Source: Actinokineospora inagensis DSM 44258 (GTDB lineage: Bacteria; Actinomycetota; Actinomycetes; Mycobacteriales; Pseudonocardiaceae). Taken from it: a stretch of 64,000 nt of DNA. Every line of letters begins with the position of its first letter. Position 1 is the stretch's first letter. The notes under the pieces were generated by a model. It did not search any database. It worked only from the letters and a program-made list of their open reading frames with translations, and was not told the DNA's origin. The translations under genes and the position numbers were made by a program. Shown piece by piece: positions 20,633-28,911 of this stretch. Location: assembly GCF_000482865.1 (NCBI RefSeq), contig NZ_AXWW01000038.1, positions 21,904 through 85,903 of the forward strand, written 5' to 3'.

Positions 20633-22134
20633 TCGAAACGGACCTCGTGGTGACCCGGTTGTTGTGCGCGGGTGCGCACCTGGACAGCGCGTACTGCGGT
20701 GAGGTGTTGACCGAGTTGCTCGACCAGCGGCACCGGCGGGTCGCCCCGGCGTTCGGGTACGACACGGTCGCGGTGCTCGCGCACGCGTTGGAGTCGCGGC
20801 GCCGTCGTCGGCTACGGGCCCTGGCGTTGGTCGCGTGCGTCGCACCGCTGTTCCTCGCGTTCACCGACACCGACCGCTCGACGATCTGGGTGTGTGTGGC
20901 GTTGTGGTTGGCGTGGCTCGCCGTGTTCGTCGAACGCCTCGTTCGCACGCACACGTTGATGACCAGTCTGCCGCGCGGTGGCCCGATCTACCTCCGTCCG
21001 CACAAGGCGTTGCAGGCCCGCGCTGAGGACATCTCCCGGCAGCAGCACCTGGATTCGGTGTATTACAGCGGTCCCGTGCCGTTCGTCGGGGCGGGGACGC
21101 TGTCGCGGAGTTGGTCGTTCGCCATCGTGCTGCGCGGCGCGGACGGCGAGCCCGAGCGGTTCACGGCGGACGAGCTGGTCGACGACGTGTGCGCGGAGAT
21201 GACCGCCATCCTCAAGGACCTGGTGGACGAGGACCGCCGCGTCGGCACCGTGCACATCGCCCGCCGCCGCTACGCCACCCGCCTCCTCCCCCACGACACC
21301 GAGGAGACGGACGCCGAGCTCGCCCGCGACGGCTACGGCAGCGCCCGCTCGTACGCGACCGTCCAGGTCGGTACTTGGGACAACGAACTGGTCACGTCGA
21401 TCTTCGTCGGTTTCGACGTCCGCGCCGACACGCTGTACACGGAGCTGCACAGCTACGTCCTGCACCCGGTCCGCGCCGGCTTCCACGAGGTCGACCGGTT
21501 GCCGGAGCGACTCGGGGTGTGGGCGGTGTTGCTGATCGCCGTGCGGGCACCGCTTTCCGCGGTCGCGGACATCGCTCGGGGGCTGGTCGGGTTCGCGCAC
21601 ACCGTGCTGCCGGAGCGGCCCAAGACCGGAGTCTTCGCGACCTCGCTCGCCGCCGTCGGGTCGCTGTTCGTCCTGTGGTCCAGCCTCGCGGATGTCCGGT
21701 GGGCGATCGGGGTCGCCGTGGGTTTGTGGCTGCTGCCCGCCGCCGTCGCCGCGGGTCGCCGGTTGACCGCCCGCCGCACCGCGGAACGCGCCGCCCGCCG
21801 CAAACGCGACCGCGCCAACTCCGTGGGTGCCCGGGGGTTGAAGGTCATCGACTTCGGTGCCCGCGCGGGTGTCCGAGCGCTCGGCGCGGACACCCGCCCG
21901 CACAACTTCTTCCAGCAGGTCGACCAGGAGAAGTACACGAAGATCATCGAGCGCCGGGTCACCGACGTGATCCACGACTTCCTGCGCGGCAAGCGGGTCG
22001 ACCTGTCGGAGTTCGACAACCGCAGGCAGACCGTCCTGAACTACGGCGTGCTGAACATGGGCAGCGGCCAGGTGCTCAACACGGGCGCCATGGCCGTCGG
22101 CACCACCGCCACGGCGACGAGGAAGGGATCATGA
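20629..22134 (+). CDS. Polytopic membrane protein with C-terminal GAMAVG motif
   Basis: A 501-residue protein of unknown function. Two hydrophobic segments at about 63-105, a cytoplasmic domain of about 180 residues, then further segments at about 290-315 and 340-380, a basic stretch, and a conserved-looking end HNFFQQVDQEKYTKIIERRV. The last 30 residues form short Gly/Asn repeats (VLNYGVLNMGSGQVLNTG) ending in GAMAVGTTATA. This closing motif recurs in the next gene. It overlaps its neighbours at both ends, so the three genes form one translational unit. Confidence 0.75.
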   Translation: MIETDLVVTRLLCAGAHLDSAYCGEVLTELLDQRHRRVAPAFGYDTVAVLAHALESRRRRRLRALALVACVAPLFLAFTDTDRSTIWVCVALWLAWLAVFVERLVRTHTLMTSLPRGGPIYLRPHKALQARAEDISRQQHLDSVYYSGPVPFVGAGTLSRSWSFAIVLRGADGEPERFTADELVDDVCAEMTAILKDLVDEDRRVGTVHIARRRYATRLLPHDTEETDAELARDGYGSARSYATVQVGTWDNELVTSIFVGFDVRADTLYTELHSYVLHPVRAGFHEVDRLPERLGVWAVLLIAVRAPLSAVADIARGLVGFAHTVLPERPKTGVFATSLAAVGSLFVLWSSLADVRWAIGVAVGLWLLPAAVAAGRRLTARRTAERAARRKRDRANSVGARGLKVIDFGARAGVRALGADTRPHNFFQQVDQEKYTKIIERRVTDVIHDFLRGKRVDLSEFDNRRQTVLNYGVLNMGSGQVLNTGAMAVGTTATATRKGS

Positions 22135-22331
22135 CCAATCACGGGATCCAGGCGGACGGCAACGCCTGCATCGTCAACAACGGCGCGATGGCGGTGGGTT
22201 CGGCGACGGCGAACTACGCGGCCGACGTGACCGGTTCGGTCATCCAGGCGGGCACCCTGGCCGTCGAACCCATCCAGGAGCCACAGTCACCCGACGACAC
22301 AACGGTTACGTGCCCGCCCGCCAGCGAGTGA
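22131..22331 (+). CDS. Small GAMAVG-motif protein
   Basis: A 66-residue protein with Gly/Ala/Asn-rich strands (NHGIQADGNACIVNNG followed by GAMAVGSATANYA) and a Pro/acidic tail. The N-x-GAMAVG-x-ATA motif is shared with the C-terminus of the upstream gene product, suggesting both adopt the same repeat fold or interact. ATG overlaps the upstream stop. Its 3' end overlaps the convergent gene at 22306 by 26 bp. Function unknown. Confidence 0.65.
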   Translation: MTNHGIQADGNACIVNNGAMAVGSATANYAADVTGSVIQAGTLAVEPIQEPQSPDDTTVTCPPASE

Positions 22332-22830
22332 AGGTGTCGATCAAGCCGATCACCTGATCGACGACGACCTTGGCGCTGACCCGGACCTCTTCCAACTCCA
22401 GGTCCCGATCGACCAACGCCGCCGCGCGCCCTTCGCCACCGCGCCAACGGCTGTGCGCGCGCCGCTCCAACGACACGGCGCGGCGCAGTTGGGAGAGTGG
22501 ACGCTGGCTGGCGCGGACGAGGTCGCGGCGGATGGGTGCCAGCGCCACGAGGAAGTGGTGGGCGGGGGTGCCGACGCCGAGCCGGGTCATCTCCTGGGCT
22601 TCCCGGGTGGGGTCGGCGAAGTCTTCGTCCATGGTGAAGGCGGTGGCGACGCGGGTGAGGGCGTCGGCGGCGGTGCCGCCCGCGTCGAGGGCGGCGATCG
22701 CGGTTTCCCACGCGTCGACGCCCGAACGTAAACGGGTCAGGAAGGCGGCGGGCGCGGGGTCGCCGCGCAGGGGGCCGCGCACCTGGTCCAGCGCCTCGGT
22801 CAGCGCGGCCAGGGACAACTCGGCGGGCAT
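22306..22830 (-). CDS. Hypothetical helical protein, convergent with GAMAVG operon
   Basis: A 174-residue soluble, helix-rich protein with no recognised family. Notable segments are LSQLRRAVSLERRAHSRW and the amphipathic ELEEVRVSAKVVVDQVIGL. The ATG at 22830 follows GGAGG by 5 bp, supporting a real gene. Its overlap with the small gene at 22131 could allow antisense effects. Coding use is typical of the genome. Confidence 0.7.
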   Translation of the reverse strand: MPAELSLAALTEALDQVRGPLRGDPAPAAFLTRLRSGVDAWETAIAALDAGGTAADALTRVATAFTMDEDFADPTREAQEMTRLGVGTPAHHFLVALAPIRRDLVRASQRPLSQLRRAVSLERRAHSRWRGGEGRAAALVDRDLELEEVRVSAKVVVDQVIGLIDTFTRWRAGT

Positions 22831-22927
22831 GAAGACCTCCGGTCGGTGAGGGTGATCACGCTAGGACCTCGGCGAGCGCTGGTGAAGGTCTTGACGGGCT
22901 AATCTCAGCGGGCGCAGAATTAACCAC

Positions 22928-23635
22928 ATGACTAATTCAGCGGTCACCGCGACAGCCCTCCGGGTGGCCCGGGGCGGGCGGGAGGTGCTGCGGGACGTGG
23001 GTTTCGCGATCCCGCGCGGCTCGGTCACCGGCCTGCTCGGCCCGAGCGGCTGCGGGAAGACGACGCTGCTGCGCGCCGTCGTCGGCGTGCAGGCGATCAC
23101 CGGGGGCGCGGTCGAGGTGCTTGGCAGACCCGCCGGGCACACCGCGCTGCGCCACAAGATCGGTTACGCCACGCAGAACCCGGCCGTCTACGCGGACCTG
23201 ACCGTCGCCGAGTGCCTGCGCTACTTCGCCGCCGTGCTCGGCGCCGGTGACGTCGACCAGGTCCTGCGCGACGTCGACCTGCTCGACCACGCCGACCACC
23301 TCGTCGGCACCCTCTCCGGCGGTCAACGCGGCCGCGCCAGCCTCGCCGTCGCCCTGCTCGGTTCCCCCGAACTGCTGGTGCTCGACGAGCCCACCGTCGG
23401 TCTCGACCCGGTGCTGCGCGAGGACCTGTGGACGTTGTTCCACCGACTGGCCGCGACCGGGACCACCTTGATCGTCTCCAGTCACGTCATGGACGAGGCC
23501 GCCCGCTGCGACCGCCTGCTGTTCCTGCGCGACGGTCGCGTGCTGGCCGACGACACCCCCGCCGGTCTGCGCGCCGAAACCGGTGAGCAAGACCTCGAAC
23601 AGGCTTTCCTACATCTGGTTCGGAGCGCGGCATGA
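22928..23635 (+). CDS. ABC transporter ATP-binding protein (DrrA-like)
   Basis: A 235-residue ATPase with every catalytic motif: Walker A GPSGCGKTT, Q-loop in GYATQNPAVYADLT, signature LSGGQRGR, Walker B LLVLDEPTVGLDP and the switch His in SSHVMDE. It pairs with the ABC-2 permease whose start overlaps its stop. Such pairs usually export hydrophobic compounds or antibiotics; the substrate here is unknown. No clear ribosome site precedes the ATG, so translation may be leaderless. Confidence 0.93.
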   Translation: MTNSAVTATALRVARGGREVLRDVGFAIPRGSVTGLLGPSGCGKTTLLRAVVGVQAITGGAVEVLGRPAGHTALRHKIGYATQNPAVYADLTVAECLRYFAAVLGAGDVDQVLRDVDLLDHADHLVGTLSGGQRGRASLAVALLGSPELLVLDEPTVGLDPVLREDLWTLFHRLAATGTTLIVSSHVMDEAARCDRLLFLRDGRVLADDTPAGLRAETGEQDLEQAFLHLVRSAA

Positions 23636-24366
23636 ACCCGACCACCACCCTCGCGACCGCGCGGCGGGTGCTCACCCAGTTGCGGCACGACCCGCGCACC
23701 GTCGCCATGCTGCTCGTCGTGCCGACGCTGTTGATGACCTTGCTGCGGTTCGTCTTCAACGACGAGCGCGTGTTCACCCGCACCGCGCCCGCGCTGCTCG
23801 GCGTCTTCCCGTTCATGATCATGTTCCTGGTCGCGTCGGTGACCACGTTGCGCGAACGCACGACCGCCACCCTGGAACGGTTGATGACCATGCCGATGGG
23901 CAGGCTCGACCTGATCCTGGGCTACGCCATCGCGTTCGGGGCGCTGGCCGTGGCGCAGGTCGGCATCGCGACGGCGGTGTGCGCGTGGTGGCTGGGCATG
24001 GCGGTGACCGGTTCGGTGTGGACACTGCTGGTGATCGCCGTGCTGGACGCGCTGCTCGGCATGGCGCTGGGCCTGTTCGTCAGCGCGTTCGCGAGCAGCG
24101 AGTTCCAGGCGATCCAGTTCATGCCGCTGTTCGTGCTCCCCCAGTTCCTGCTGTGCGGCCTGTTGCAGCCACGCGACCAGATGGGCTGGCCACTGCGGTG
24201 GCTCTCGGACGTGATGCCGTTGTCCTACGCGGTGGACGCGCTGTCCCGGGTCACCGCGGGCACCGGGTTCACCGGCGCCATCCGCACCGATCTCCTTGTC
24301 GTCGCCGGGTGCGTGTTGCTCGCCCTGGCTCTCGGCGCTGGCACGCTGCGCAGGCAGACCGCCTGA
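23632..24366 (+). CDS. ABC-2 type permease (DrrB-like)
   Basis: A 244-residue membrane subunit with six predicted spans. Marks of the ABC-2 family are the first long span AMLLVVPTLLMTLLRFVF, the elbow RERTTATLERLMTMPMGRLD and the late motif LQPRDQMGWPLRWLSDVMPL. It overlaps the ATPase gene by 4 bp, so the two form an exporter. An adjacent regulator is absent. Confidence 0.9.
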   Translation: MNPTTTLATARRVLTQLRHDPRTVAMLLVVPTLLMTLLRFVFNDERVFTRTAPALLGVFPFMIMFLVASVTTLRERTTATLERLMTMPMGRLDLILGYAIAFGALAVAQVGIATAVCAWWLGMAVTGSVWTLLVIAVLDALLGMALGLFVSAFASSEFQAIQFMPLFVLPQFLLCGLLQPRDQMGWPLRWLSDVMPLSYAVDALSRVTAGTGFTGAIRTDLLVVAGCVLLALALGAGTLRRQTA

Positions 24367-24449
24367 ACGGGAACGTCCTGGTCGCTCGATCCCCCGGGTG
24401 ATCGCCTACCATCTCGTCCCGACACTCGTGGATGGTTCGGGGGCCGGGG

Positions 24450-25421
24450 ATGAGGGGTTTACGCAAGGTCACGATCGCACTGGTCGCGCTGCCAGTGTTG
24501 TTGGCGGGCTGCACCCGGGTGATCTCGCCGCCCGTCGAGTCGGCCAGGGCGATCCCCCGCTACACACCGCCGAAACCAGACCTCGTCAAGATTCTCGGGG
24601 ATCTGACCACACTGGACATGTGCTCGCTGATCGATCCGGCCGACTTCGGCAACGGCAAGCCCATCACCTTGGGCTCGTGGGACGTCTGCTCCATCACGGT
24701 CACCGCGGGTGCGGGCGCCGCCACCATCAGCGTCGGCGACATCGACCTGGTGGACACCCTCGGGCCGCGGACCGCGCCCACCGAACTCCTGGGCTTCCAG
24801 TACTCCCAGTACACCAACGGTCTGACCCCGTGTGGCCGGGTCCTGCCGTTCACCAACGACAACTCCACCACCCTCGGCCTGACCCTCCGCGTCGACCGGG
24901 CCACCACCACCGAGGGTTCGAGCGGCTCCGCGTGCGGCCAACTCGCTCAGGGCTTCGAGAAGACGCTGCGCAGGCTCAGGGACAAACCCCAGTTGGTCAA
25001 GCACCACACCTTCACCCCCGCCGGACTGGCCACAATCGACCCGTGCGGCACCGTCCCCCGGGCCAGCGTCGCCGCCTTCCCCACCAAGAAGAACTGGCCC
25101 GGCAGGCACAACTGCGAGTGGACCGACGCGTCGAAGAACACCACCCTGCGCGTCACCTTCGGACGCTCCACTCCGGACTTCGACAAGACGATGACGAACA
25201 CCGTGATCGCGGGCAGGCCGACGTCCCAAATGCAGGTCCCCAGCGGCCCGGGTTCGATGTGCCTGCTGTTCACCAACGGCCCGAAGGACCAGGAGTCCGG
25301 CGGTTCGGAGAACGCCATGATCGCGCTGACCGTGCGCGACGTCGCGGACGCCGCCGTCACGTGCACCCAGGCGACCCAGTTGGCGAACCAGATCTGGCCG
25401 GTTCTGCCACCCCCGCGCTAG
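24450..25421 (+). CDS. DUF3558-like lipoprotein
   Basis: A 323-residue secreted lipoprotein. The signal peptide ends in lipobox LLAGC (Cys21 from the ATG at 24450). The mature part holds two similar halves of about 140 residues, each starting with an acidic-cysteine motif (LDMCSLIDPADFG and TIDPCGTVP) and ending with paired cysteines, as in DUF3558 proteins found in Pseudonocardiales and mycobacteria. Function unknown; a solute-binding or wall role is only a guess. Its stop lies in a terminator hairpin shared with phoD. Confidence 0.8.
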   Translation: MRGLRKVTIALVALPVLLAGCTRVISPPVESARAIPRYTPPKPDLVKILGDLTTLDMCSLIDPADFGNGKPITLGSWDVCSITVTAGAGAATISVGDIDLVDTLGPRTAPTELLGFQYSQYTNGLTPCGRVLPFTNDNSTTLGLTLRVDRATTTEGSSGSACGQLAQGFEKTLRRLRDKPQLVKHHTFTPAGLATIDPCGTVPRASVAAFPTKKNWPGRHNCEWTDASKNTTLRVTFGRSTPDFDKTMTNTVIAGRPTSQMQVPSGPGSMCLLFTNGPKDQESGGSENAMIALTVRDVADAAVTCTQATQLANQIWPVLPPPR

Positions 25422-25436
25422 CGGGAGCGGCAGAAC
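25401..25436. terminator. Bidirectional hairpin terminator
   Basis: Outer arms GTTCTGCC (25401-25408) and GGCAGAAC (25429-25436) enclose a second stem CCCGC/GCGGG with loop GCTA. It sits between convergent genes, overlapping the 3' end and stop of the lipoprotein gene. Confidence 0.75.
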
Positions 25437-25454
25437 CGAGGCAGGGCAACGAGA

Positions 25455-27089
25455 TCAGGCGACCGGCCCGGAGACCGACTTGACCTTCTGCGAGCCGTCG
25501 GCGGTGGCCAACGACTTGGCGTAGCGGACGGTGGACGTCGGGTTGGTCCGGTCGGCCAGGTAGTACCAGTCGGTCTGCACGCGCTGCGGGTTCACGTCGA
25601 CCACCGAGTACCCGTGCGAGTCCAACTCGACGTACCGCACGTGCAGGTTGCCCACCTGGATCGCGGCCTCGGCGGCGACCGACACGGTGCGCGGGTCGAC
25701 CTTGAGGATGTCGTCGATGTTGTCGCTGGTCACCGAGGTCGTCACGAACTCGACGGCGGCGGAGTTGCCGTTGTACCAGTAGCTCGACCGGTCGATCGGC
25801 ACGTCCGCGCCCCACGACGAGTGGATGTCGCCGGTCAGGAAGACGGTGTTCTTGACCTTGTTGTCCTTCAGGTGCCCCAACAGTTCCTGCCGGTCCGCGG
25901 TGTACCCGTCCCACGCGTCGGCGTTGGCGGCGACACTCCCGATCGGCAGGCCGAGCAGGGAACCCAACGCCTCCAGGAACTTCGACTCCACACTGCCCAG
26001 CGAGATCGGCGTGATCATCACCGAGTTGCCGACCAGCTTCCAGCGGGCGTCCGTGCCGGACAGGCCGCTCTTGAGCCACTCCATCTGCGGGTCACCGGTG
26101 ATGGTCCGGCTCGGGTCGCCCGCGTTCCCGCTGGACGCGGTCACCTGCTTGGACCGGTAGCTGCGCAGGTCCAAAAGGGACAGTTCGGCGAGCTTGCCCC
26201 ACCGGAACCGCCGGTAGATCTCGCCGTTCGCGCCCTGCCGCACCGGCATCCACTCGAAGTACGCCTGCCGCGCGTTGGCCTTGCGCACGTTCCAGTCGCC
26301 CTCGTTGGGCTGGTGGTTCTCCGCGCCGCCGGACCAGGTGTCGTTGGCGTACTCGTGGTCGTCCCAGGTGATGAACCAGGGCTGTCCGGCGTGCAGGGCC
26401 TGCAGGTCCGGGTCGGTCTTGTACTGGGCGTGCCGCCGCCGGTAGTCCGACAGCGAGAGGATCTCGGTGGTCGGGTCGTGCGGGCGGACCGTCACGCCAC
26501 GGGCCCCGTAACCGCCGACCTGGTACTCGTAGATGTAGTCGCCGACGTGCAGCACGCCGTCCAGGTCGGTGCGGGCCGCGAGGTGCCGGTACGCGGAGAA
26601 GTACCCGGCCTGCCAGTTGGAGCAGGACACCAGGCCCAGCCGCAGCTTGGTCACGTCGGCGTTCACCGCGGGCGCGGTGCGGGTGCGGCCCGTGCCGGAA
26701 CGAACTCCGTCGAGGGTGAACCGGTAGTAGTAGGTGGTCGCGGGGTTCAGGCCGCCGACGGCGACCTTGACGGTGTGGTCGCGGTCGGGTCCGGTGGTGG
26801 TGGCGCCGGACTGGACGACCGAGGCGAACCCGGTGTCGGTGGCGACCTCCCAGCGGACCTGGACGGTCGGGCCCGCGCCGGAACCCGGCGTCGACTCGGG
26901 GGTCGGGGTGACGCGGGTCCAGAGCAGGATCCCGTCCGGCAGCGGGTCACCGGAGGCGACCCCGTGCGCGAACTGGGGTGCGGCGGCAGCGGCGGTGGCG
27001 GTGGTGATGGCGGCGGGGACCAGCAGCGCGCCACCGGCGACCGCGGCGGACTTCAGGAGGACGCGGCGGTTGGGCGTGGTGGGAGTCAC
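25455..27089 (-). CDS. phoD: Secreted PhoD-type alkaline phosphatase/phosphodiesterase
   Basis: A 544-residue extracellular phosphoesterase. A twin-arginine signal (NRRVLLKSAAVAGGALL) directs folded export, as needed for a metal-loaded enzyme. An N-terminal Ig-like PhoD domain is followed by the metallophosphatase part with metal ligands in LVSCSNWQ, HVGDYIYEY, TWDDHEYANDTW and LTGDIHSSW. The GTG at 27089 gives a normal Tat leader; an earlier in-frame ATG would add an odd extension. Likely phosphate-regulated, but no PHO box was recognised. Confidence 0.93.
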   Translation of the reverse strand: MTPTTPNRRVLLKSAAVAGGALLVPAAITTATAAAAAPQFAHGVASGDPLPDGILLWTRVTPTPESTPGSGAGPTVQVRWEVATDTGFASVVQSGATTTGPDRDHTVKVAVGGLNPATTYYYRFTLDGVRSGTGRTRTAPAVNADVTKLRLGLVSCSNWQAGYFSAYRHLAARTDLDGVLHVGDYIYEYQVGGYGARGVTVRPHDPTTEILSLSDYRRRHAQYKTDPDLQALHAGQPWFITWDDHEYANDTWSGGAENHQPNEGDWNVRKANARQAYFEWMPVRQGANGEIYRRFRWGKLAELSLLDLRSYRSKQVTASSGNAGDPSRTITGDPQMEWLKSGLSGTDARWKLVGNSVMITPISLGSVESKFLEALGSLLGLPIGSVAANADAWDGYTADRQELLGHLKDNKVKNTVFLTGDIHSSWGADVPIDRSSYWYNGNSAAVEFVTTSVTSDNIDDILKVDPRTVSVAAEAAIQVGNLHVRYVELDSHGYSVVDVNPQRVQTDWYYLADRTNPTSTVRYAKSLATADGSQKVKSVSGPVA

Positions 27090-27185
27090 GCCTGCCAGTG
27101 ATACACCGGGAAGGTAAGTGTCACAGCTACTGCCCGGGTGAACATCCAGGGAAATGCGCCTTGACACCCGTCCACCCGCATCCTT

Positions 27186-27197
27186 AACCTAATGGTT
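27186..27197. promoter_or_regulatory. Short inverted repeat before arsR-type gene
   Basis: AACC-TAAT-GGTT, 31 bp before the GTG of the regulator gene, in the divergent gap with phoD. Its position suits an operator for the ArsR-type repressor that follows. The arms are only 4 bp, so support is modest. Confidence 0.4.
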
Positions 27198-27228
27198 CTG
27201 AAACGCACAGGTTATGGAGGTGGCCGGG

Positions 27229-27558
27229 GTGACCGACCAGCTCAGCGCCGTGTTCGCCGCCCTCGCCGACCCGACCCGCCGGGCGATCCTGGCCCGGTTG
27301 CGCGACGGTGAGGCGACCGTGGCCGAGTTGGCCGAGCCGTTCGCGATGTCCCAGCCCGCCGTGTCCAAGCACCTGAAGGTGCTGGAGCAGGCCGGGTTGA
27401 TCTCGCGGACCCGGCGGGCCACGGCTCGGTTGAGCCACCTGGAGGCGGGCCCGCTGCGCGCGGCCCGCGACTGGCTGGCCGACTACCGCGCGTACTGGCG
27501 GGAGAGCCACGACCGCCTCGACGACCTGCTGACCCAGTTGAAGGAGAACGAACGATGA
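27229..27558 (+). CDS. ArsR family winged-helix regulator
   Basis: A 109-residue metal-independent ArsR-type regulator: ALADPTRRAILARLRDGEAT, recognition helix MSQPAVSKHLKVLEQAGLI, and a wing RRATARLSHLEAGPLRA. No metal-binding cysteines are present. The GTG at 27229 has GGAGG 8 bp upstream; an ATG at 27214 is the alternative. It overlaps the SRPBCC gene by 4 bp, the usual pairing for this regulator type. Confidence 0.93.
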   Translation: MTDQLSAVFAALADPTRRAILARLRDGEATVAELAEPFAMSQPAVSKHLKVLEQAGLISRTRRATARLSHLEAGPLRAARDWLADYRAYWRESHDRLDDLLTQLKENER

Positions 27559-28028
27559 GCGAGACCGTCATCACCGCCAAGGCCGACAGCCCGTACGTCG
27601 AGATCACCCGCGAGTTCGACGCGCCCGCCGAGCTGGTGTTCCGCGCCTACACCGAACCCGACCTGGTCGCCCAGTGGCTCGGCCCGCGCAGGCTGACCAT
27701 GAAGGTCGACCGTTGGGACGCCACACACTCCGGCGGCTACCGCTACCTGCACGTCGACCCCAACGGCAATCAGTACGGCTTCCGCGGTGTCTTCCACGGC
27801 ACCCCGTCGGTCGCCGACGGCATCACCCAGACCTTCGAGTTCGAGGGCATGCCAGGGGACATCGCCCTCGAACGGGTGCGGTTCACCGAGGTCGACGGCC
27901 GCACCACGGTGCACGCCGTGAGCGTCGGCTTCTCCATCGAGGCCCGCGACCAGCACATCGCCAACGGGATGGAACAGGGCGCCCGCGAGTCCTACGACCG
28001 GTTGGCCGAACTGCTGGCCACGCTGTAA
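27555..28028 (+). CDS. SRPBCC (AHSA1/START-like) domain protein
   Basis: A 157-residue protein of the COG3832 group. It has the helix-grip fold marks ITREFDAPAELVFRAYTEPD and LVAQWLGPR at the start and a final helix ESYDRLAELLATL. These proteins bind small hydrophobic ligands, but the ligand here is unknown. Coupling with the ArsR regulator suggests the two answer the same signal. Confidence 0.9.
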   Translation: MSETVITAKADSPYVEITREFDAPAELVFRAYTEPDLVAQWLGPRRLTMKVDRWDATHSGGYRYLHVDPNGNQYGFRGVFHGTPSVADGITQTFEFEGMPGDIALERVRFTEVDGRTTVHAVSVGFSIEARDQHIANGMEQGARESYDRLAELLATL

Positions 28029-28041
28029 TAGCCTGGACCCC

Positions 28042-28413
28042 ATGGACCCCGCCCTCGGCGACGGCAAGTACCTGCTGGTGACCACCTACCGGCGCGACGG
28101 CACCGCCGTGCCGACCCCGGTGTGGGTGGCCCGCGACGGCGCCGACCTGGTCGCCTGGACGGTGCGCGACTCGGGCAAGGTCAAGCGGATCCGCGCGGGG
28201 TGCCGGGTCGAGGTCGGCCCGTGCGACGTGCGCGGCCGCCCGCTCGGCGAGTCGTCGACGGTCAAGGCCCGGCTGCTCGACGCCGCCGACACCGACCGCG
28301 TCCGCAAGCTCATCCAACGCAAGTACGGCGTCGTCGGCTGGTTCGTGGTGCGCGGCAGCCTGCTGCGCCGCGGTCGCGACGGCACCATCGGAATCGCGTT
28401 CACGTCCGAATAG
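28042..28413 (+). CDS. PPOX class F420-dependent protein
   Basis: A 123-residue flavin-reductase-like split barrel of the TIGR03666 type. Family marks are KYLLVTTYRRDGTAVPTPVW, the segment DSGKVKRIRAGCRVEV and PCDVRGRPLG. Members bind cofactor F420 and reduce unknown substrates. It begins 13 bp after the SRPBCC gene and may share its message. Confidence 0.88.
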   Translation: MDPALGDGKYLLVTTYRRDGTAVPTPVWVARDGADLVAWTVRDSGKVKRIRAGCRVEVGPCDVRGRPLGESSTVKARLLDAADTDRVRKLIQRKYGVVGWFVVRGSLLRRGRDGTIGIAFTSE

Positions 28414-28473
28414 CGACCACAGTGGACTCCGTTTACCGTGGCACCTGTCTTTCCACTGTGGACAGGAGCCGCC

Positions 28474-28872
28474 ATGAAGGTCCTCGCCGCCGCCGTCGCC
28501 ACCGTGCTCCTCACCGCCGCACCCGCCCGCGCCGATGACGGGTTCACGGTCGCGGTGTCATCCGATCAAGCGGACTTCGCCTACCCGTCCGGCGCCCTGC
28601 GGGTAGTGGTCGACTACTCCTGCGCCGAGAACGACCCCATCACCATCGGCGTCGAAGCCGACAGCGCAGGCGTCCACGGCGAAGGCGCCGTCTTCGACCT
28701 GCCCTGCCCGGCCACCGACCAGCGAACTCCCATCACCCTCACCCCCTTCGGCGGCGAGTCCTTCCAACCCGGCAACCCGATCAGCCTCGGCACCAGGATG
28801 TACCAGCAAACCGGCGGCCGACCGGTCAAGGTCGCGGACAACTCCCAGAACCTCTTCCCAACCTGCCGCTGA
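28474..28872 (+). CDS. Small secreted protein
   Basis: A 132-residue protein with a Sec signal (MKVLAAAVATVLLTAAPARA, cleaved after ARA) and a mature beta-rich domain of about 110 residues with three cysteines (YSCAEND, DLPCPATD and the terminal TCR). No family recognised. The ATG at 28474 follows AGGAG by 5 bp. It is separated from the upstream gene by 60 bp containing two copies of the CCACAGTGGAC motif. Confidence 0.7.
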   Translation: MKVLAAAVATVLLTAAPARADDGFTVAVSSDQADFAYPSGALRVVVDYSCAENDPITIGVEADSAGVHGEGAVFDLPCPATDQRTPITLTPFGGESFQPGNPISLGTRMYQQTGGRPVKVADNSQNLFPTCR

Positions 28873-28911
28873 CCCCTTCCGCCAACCCGTGGCGCCGGCA
28901 CACCCGCAGTC

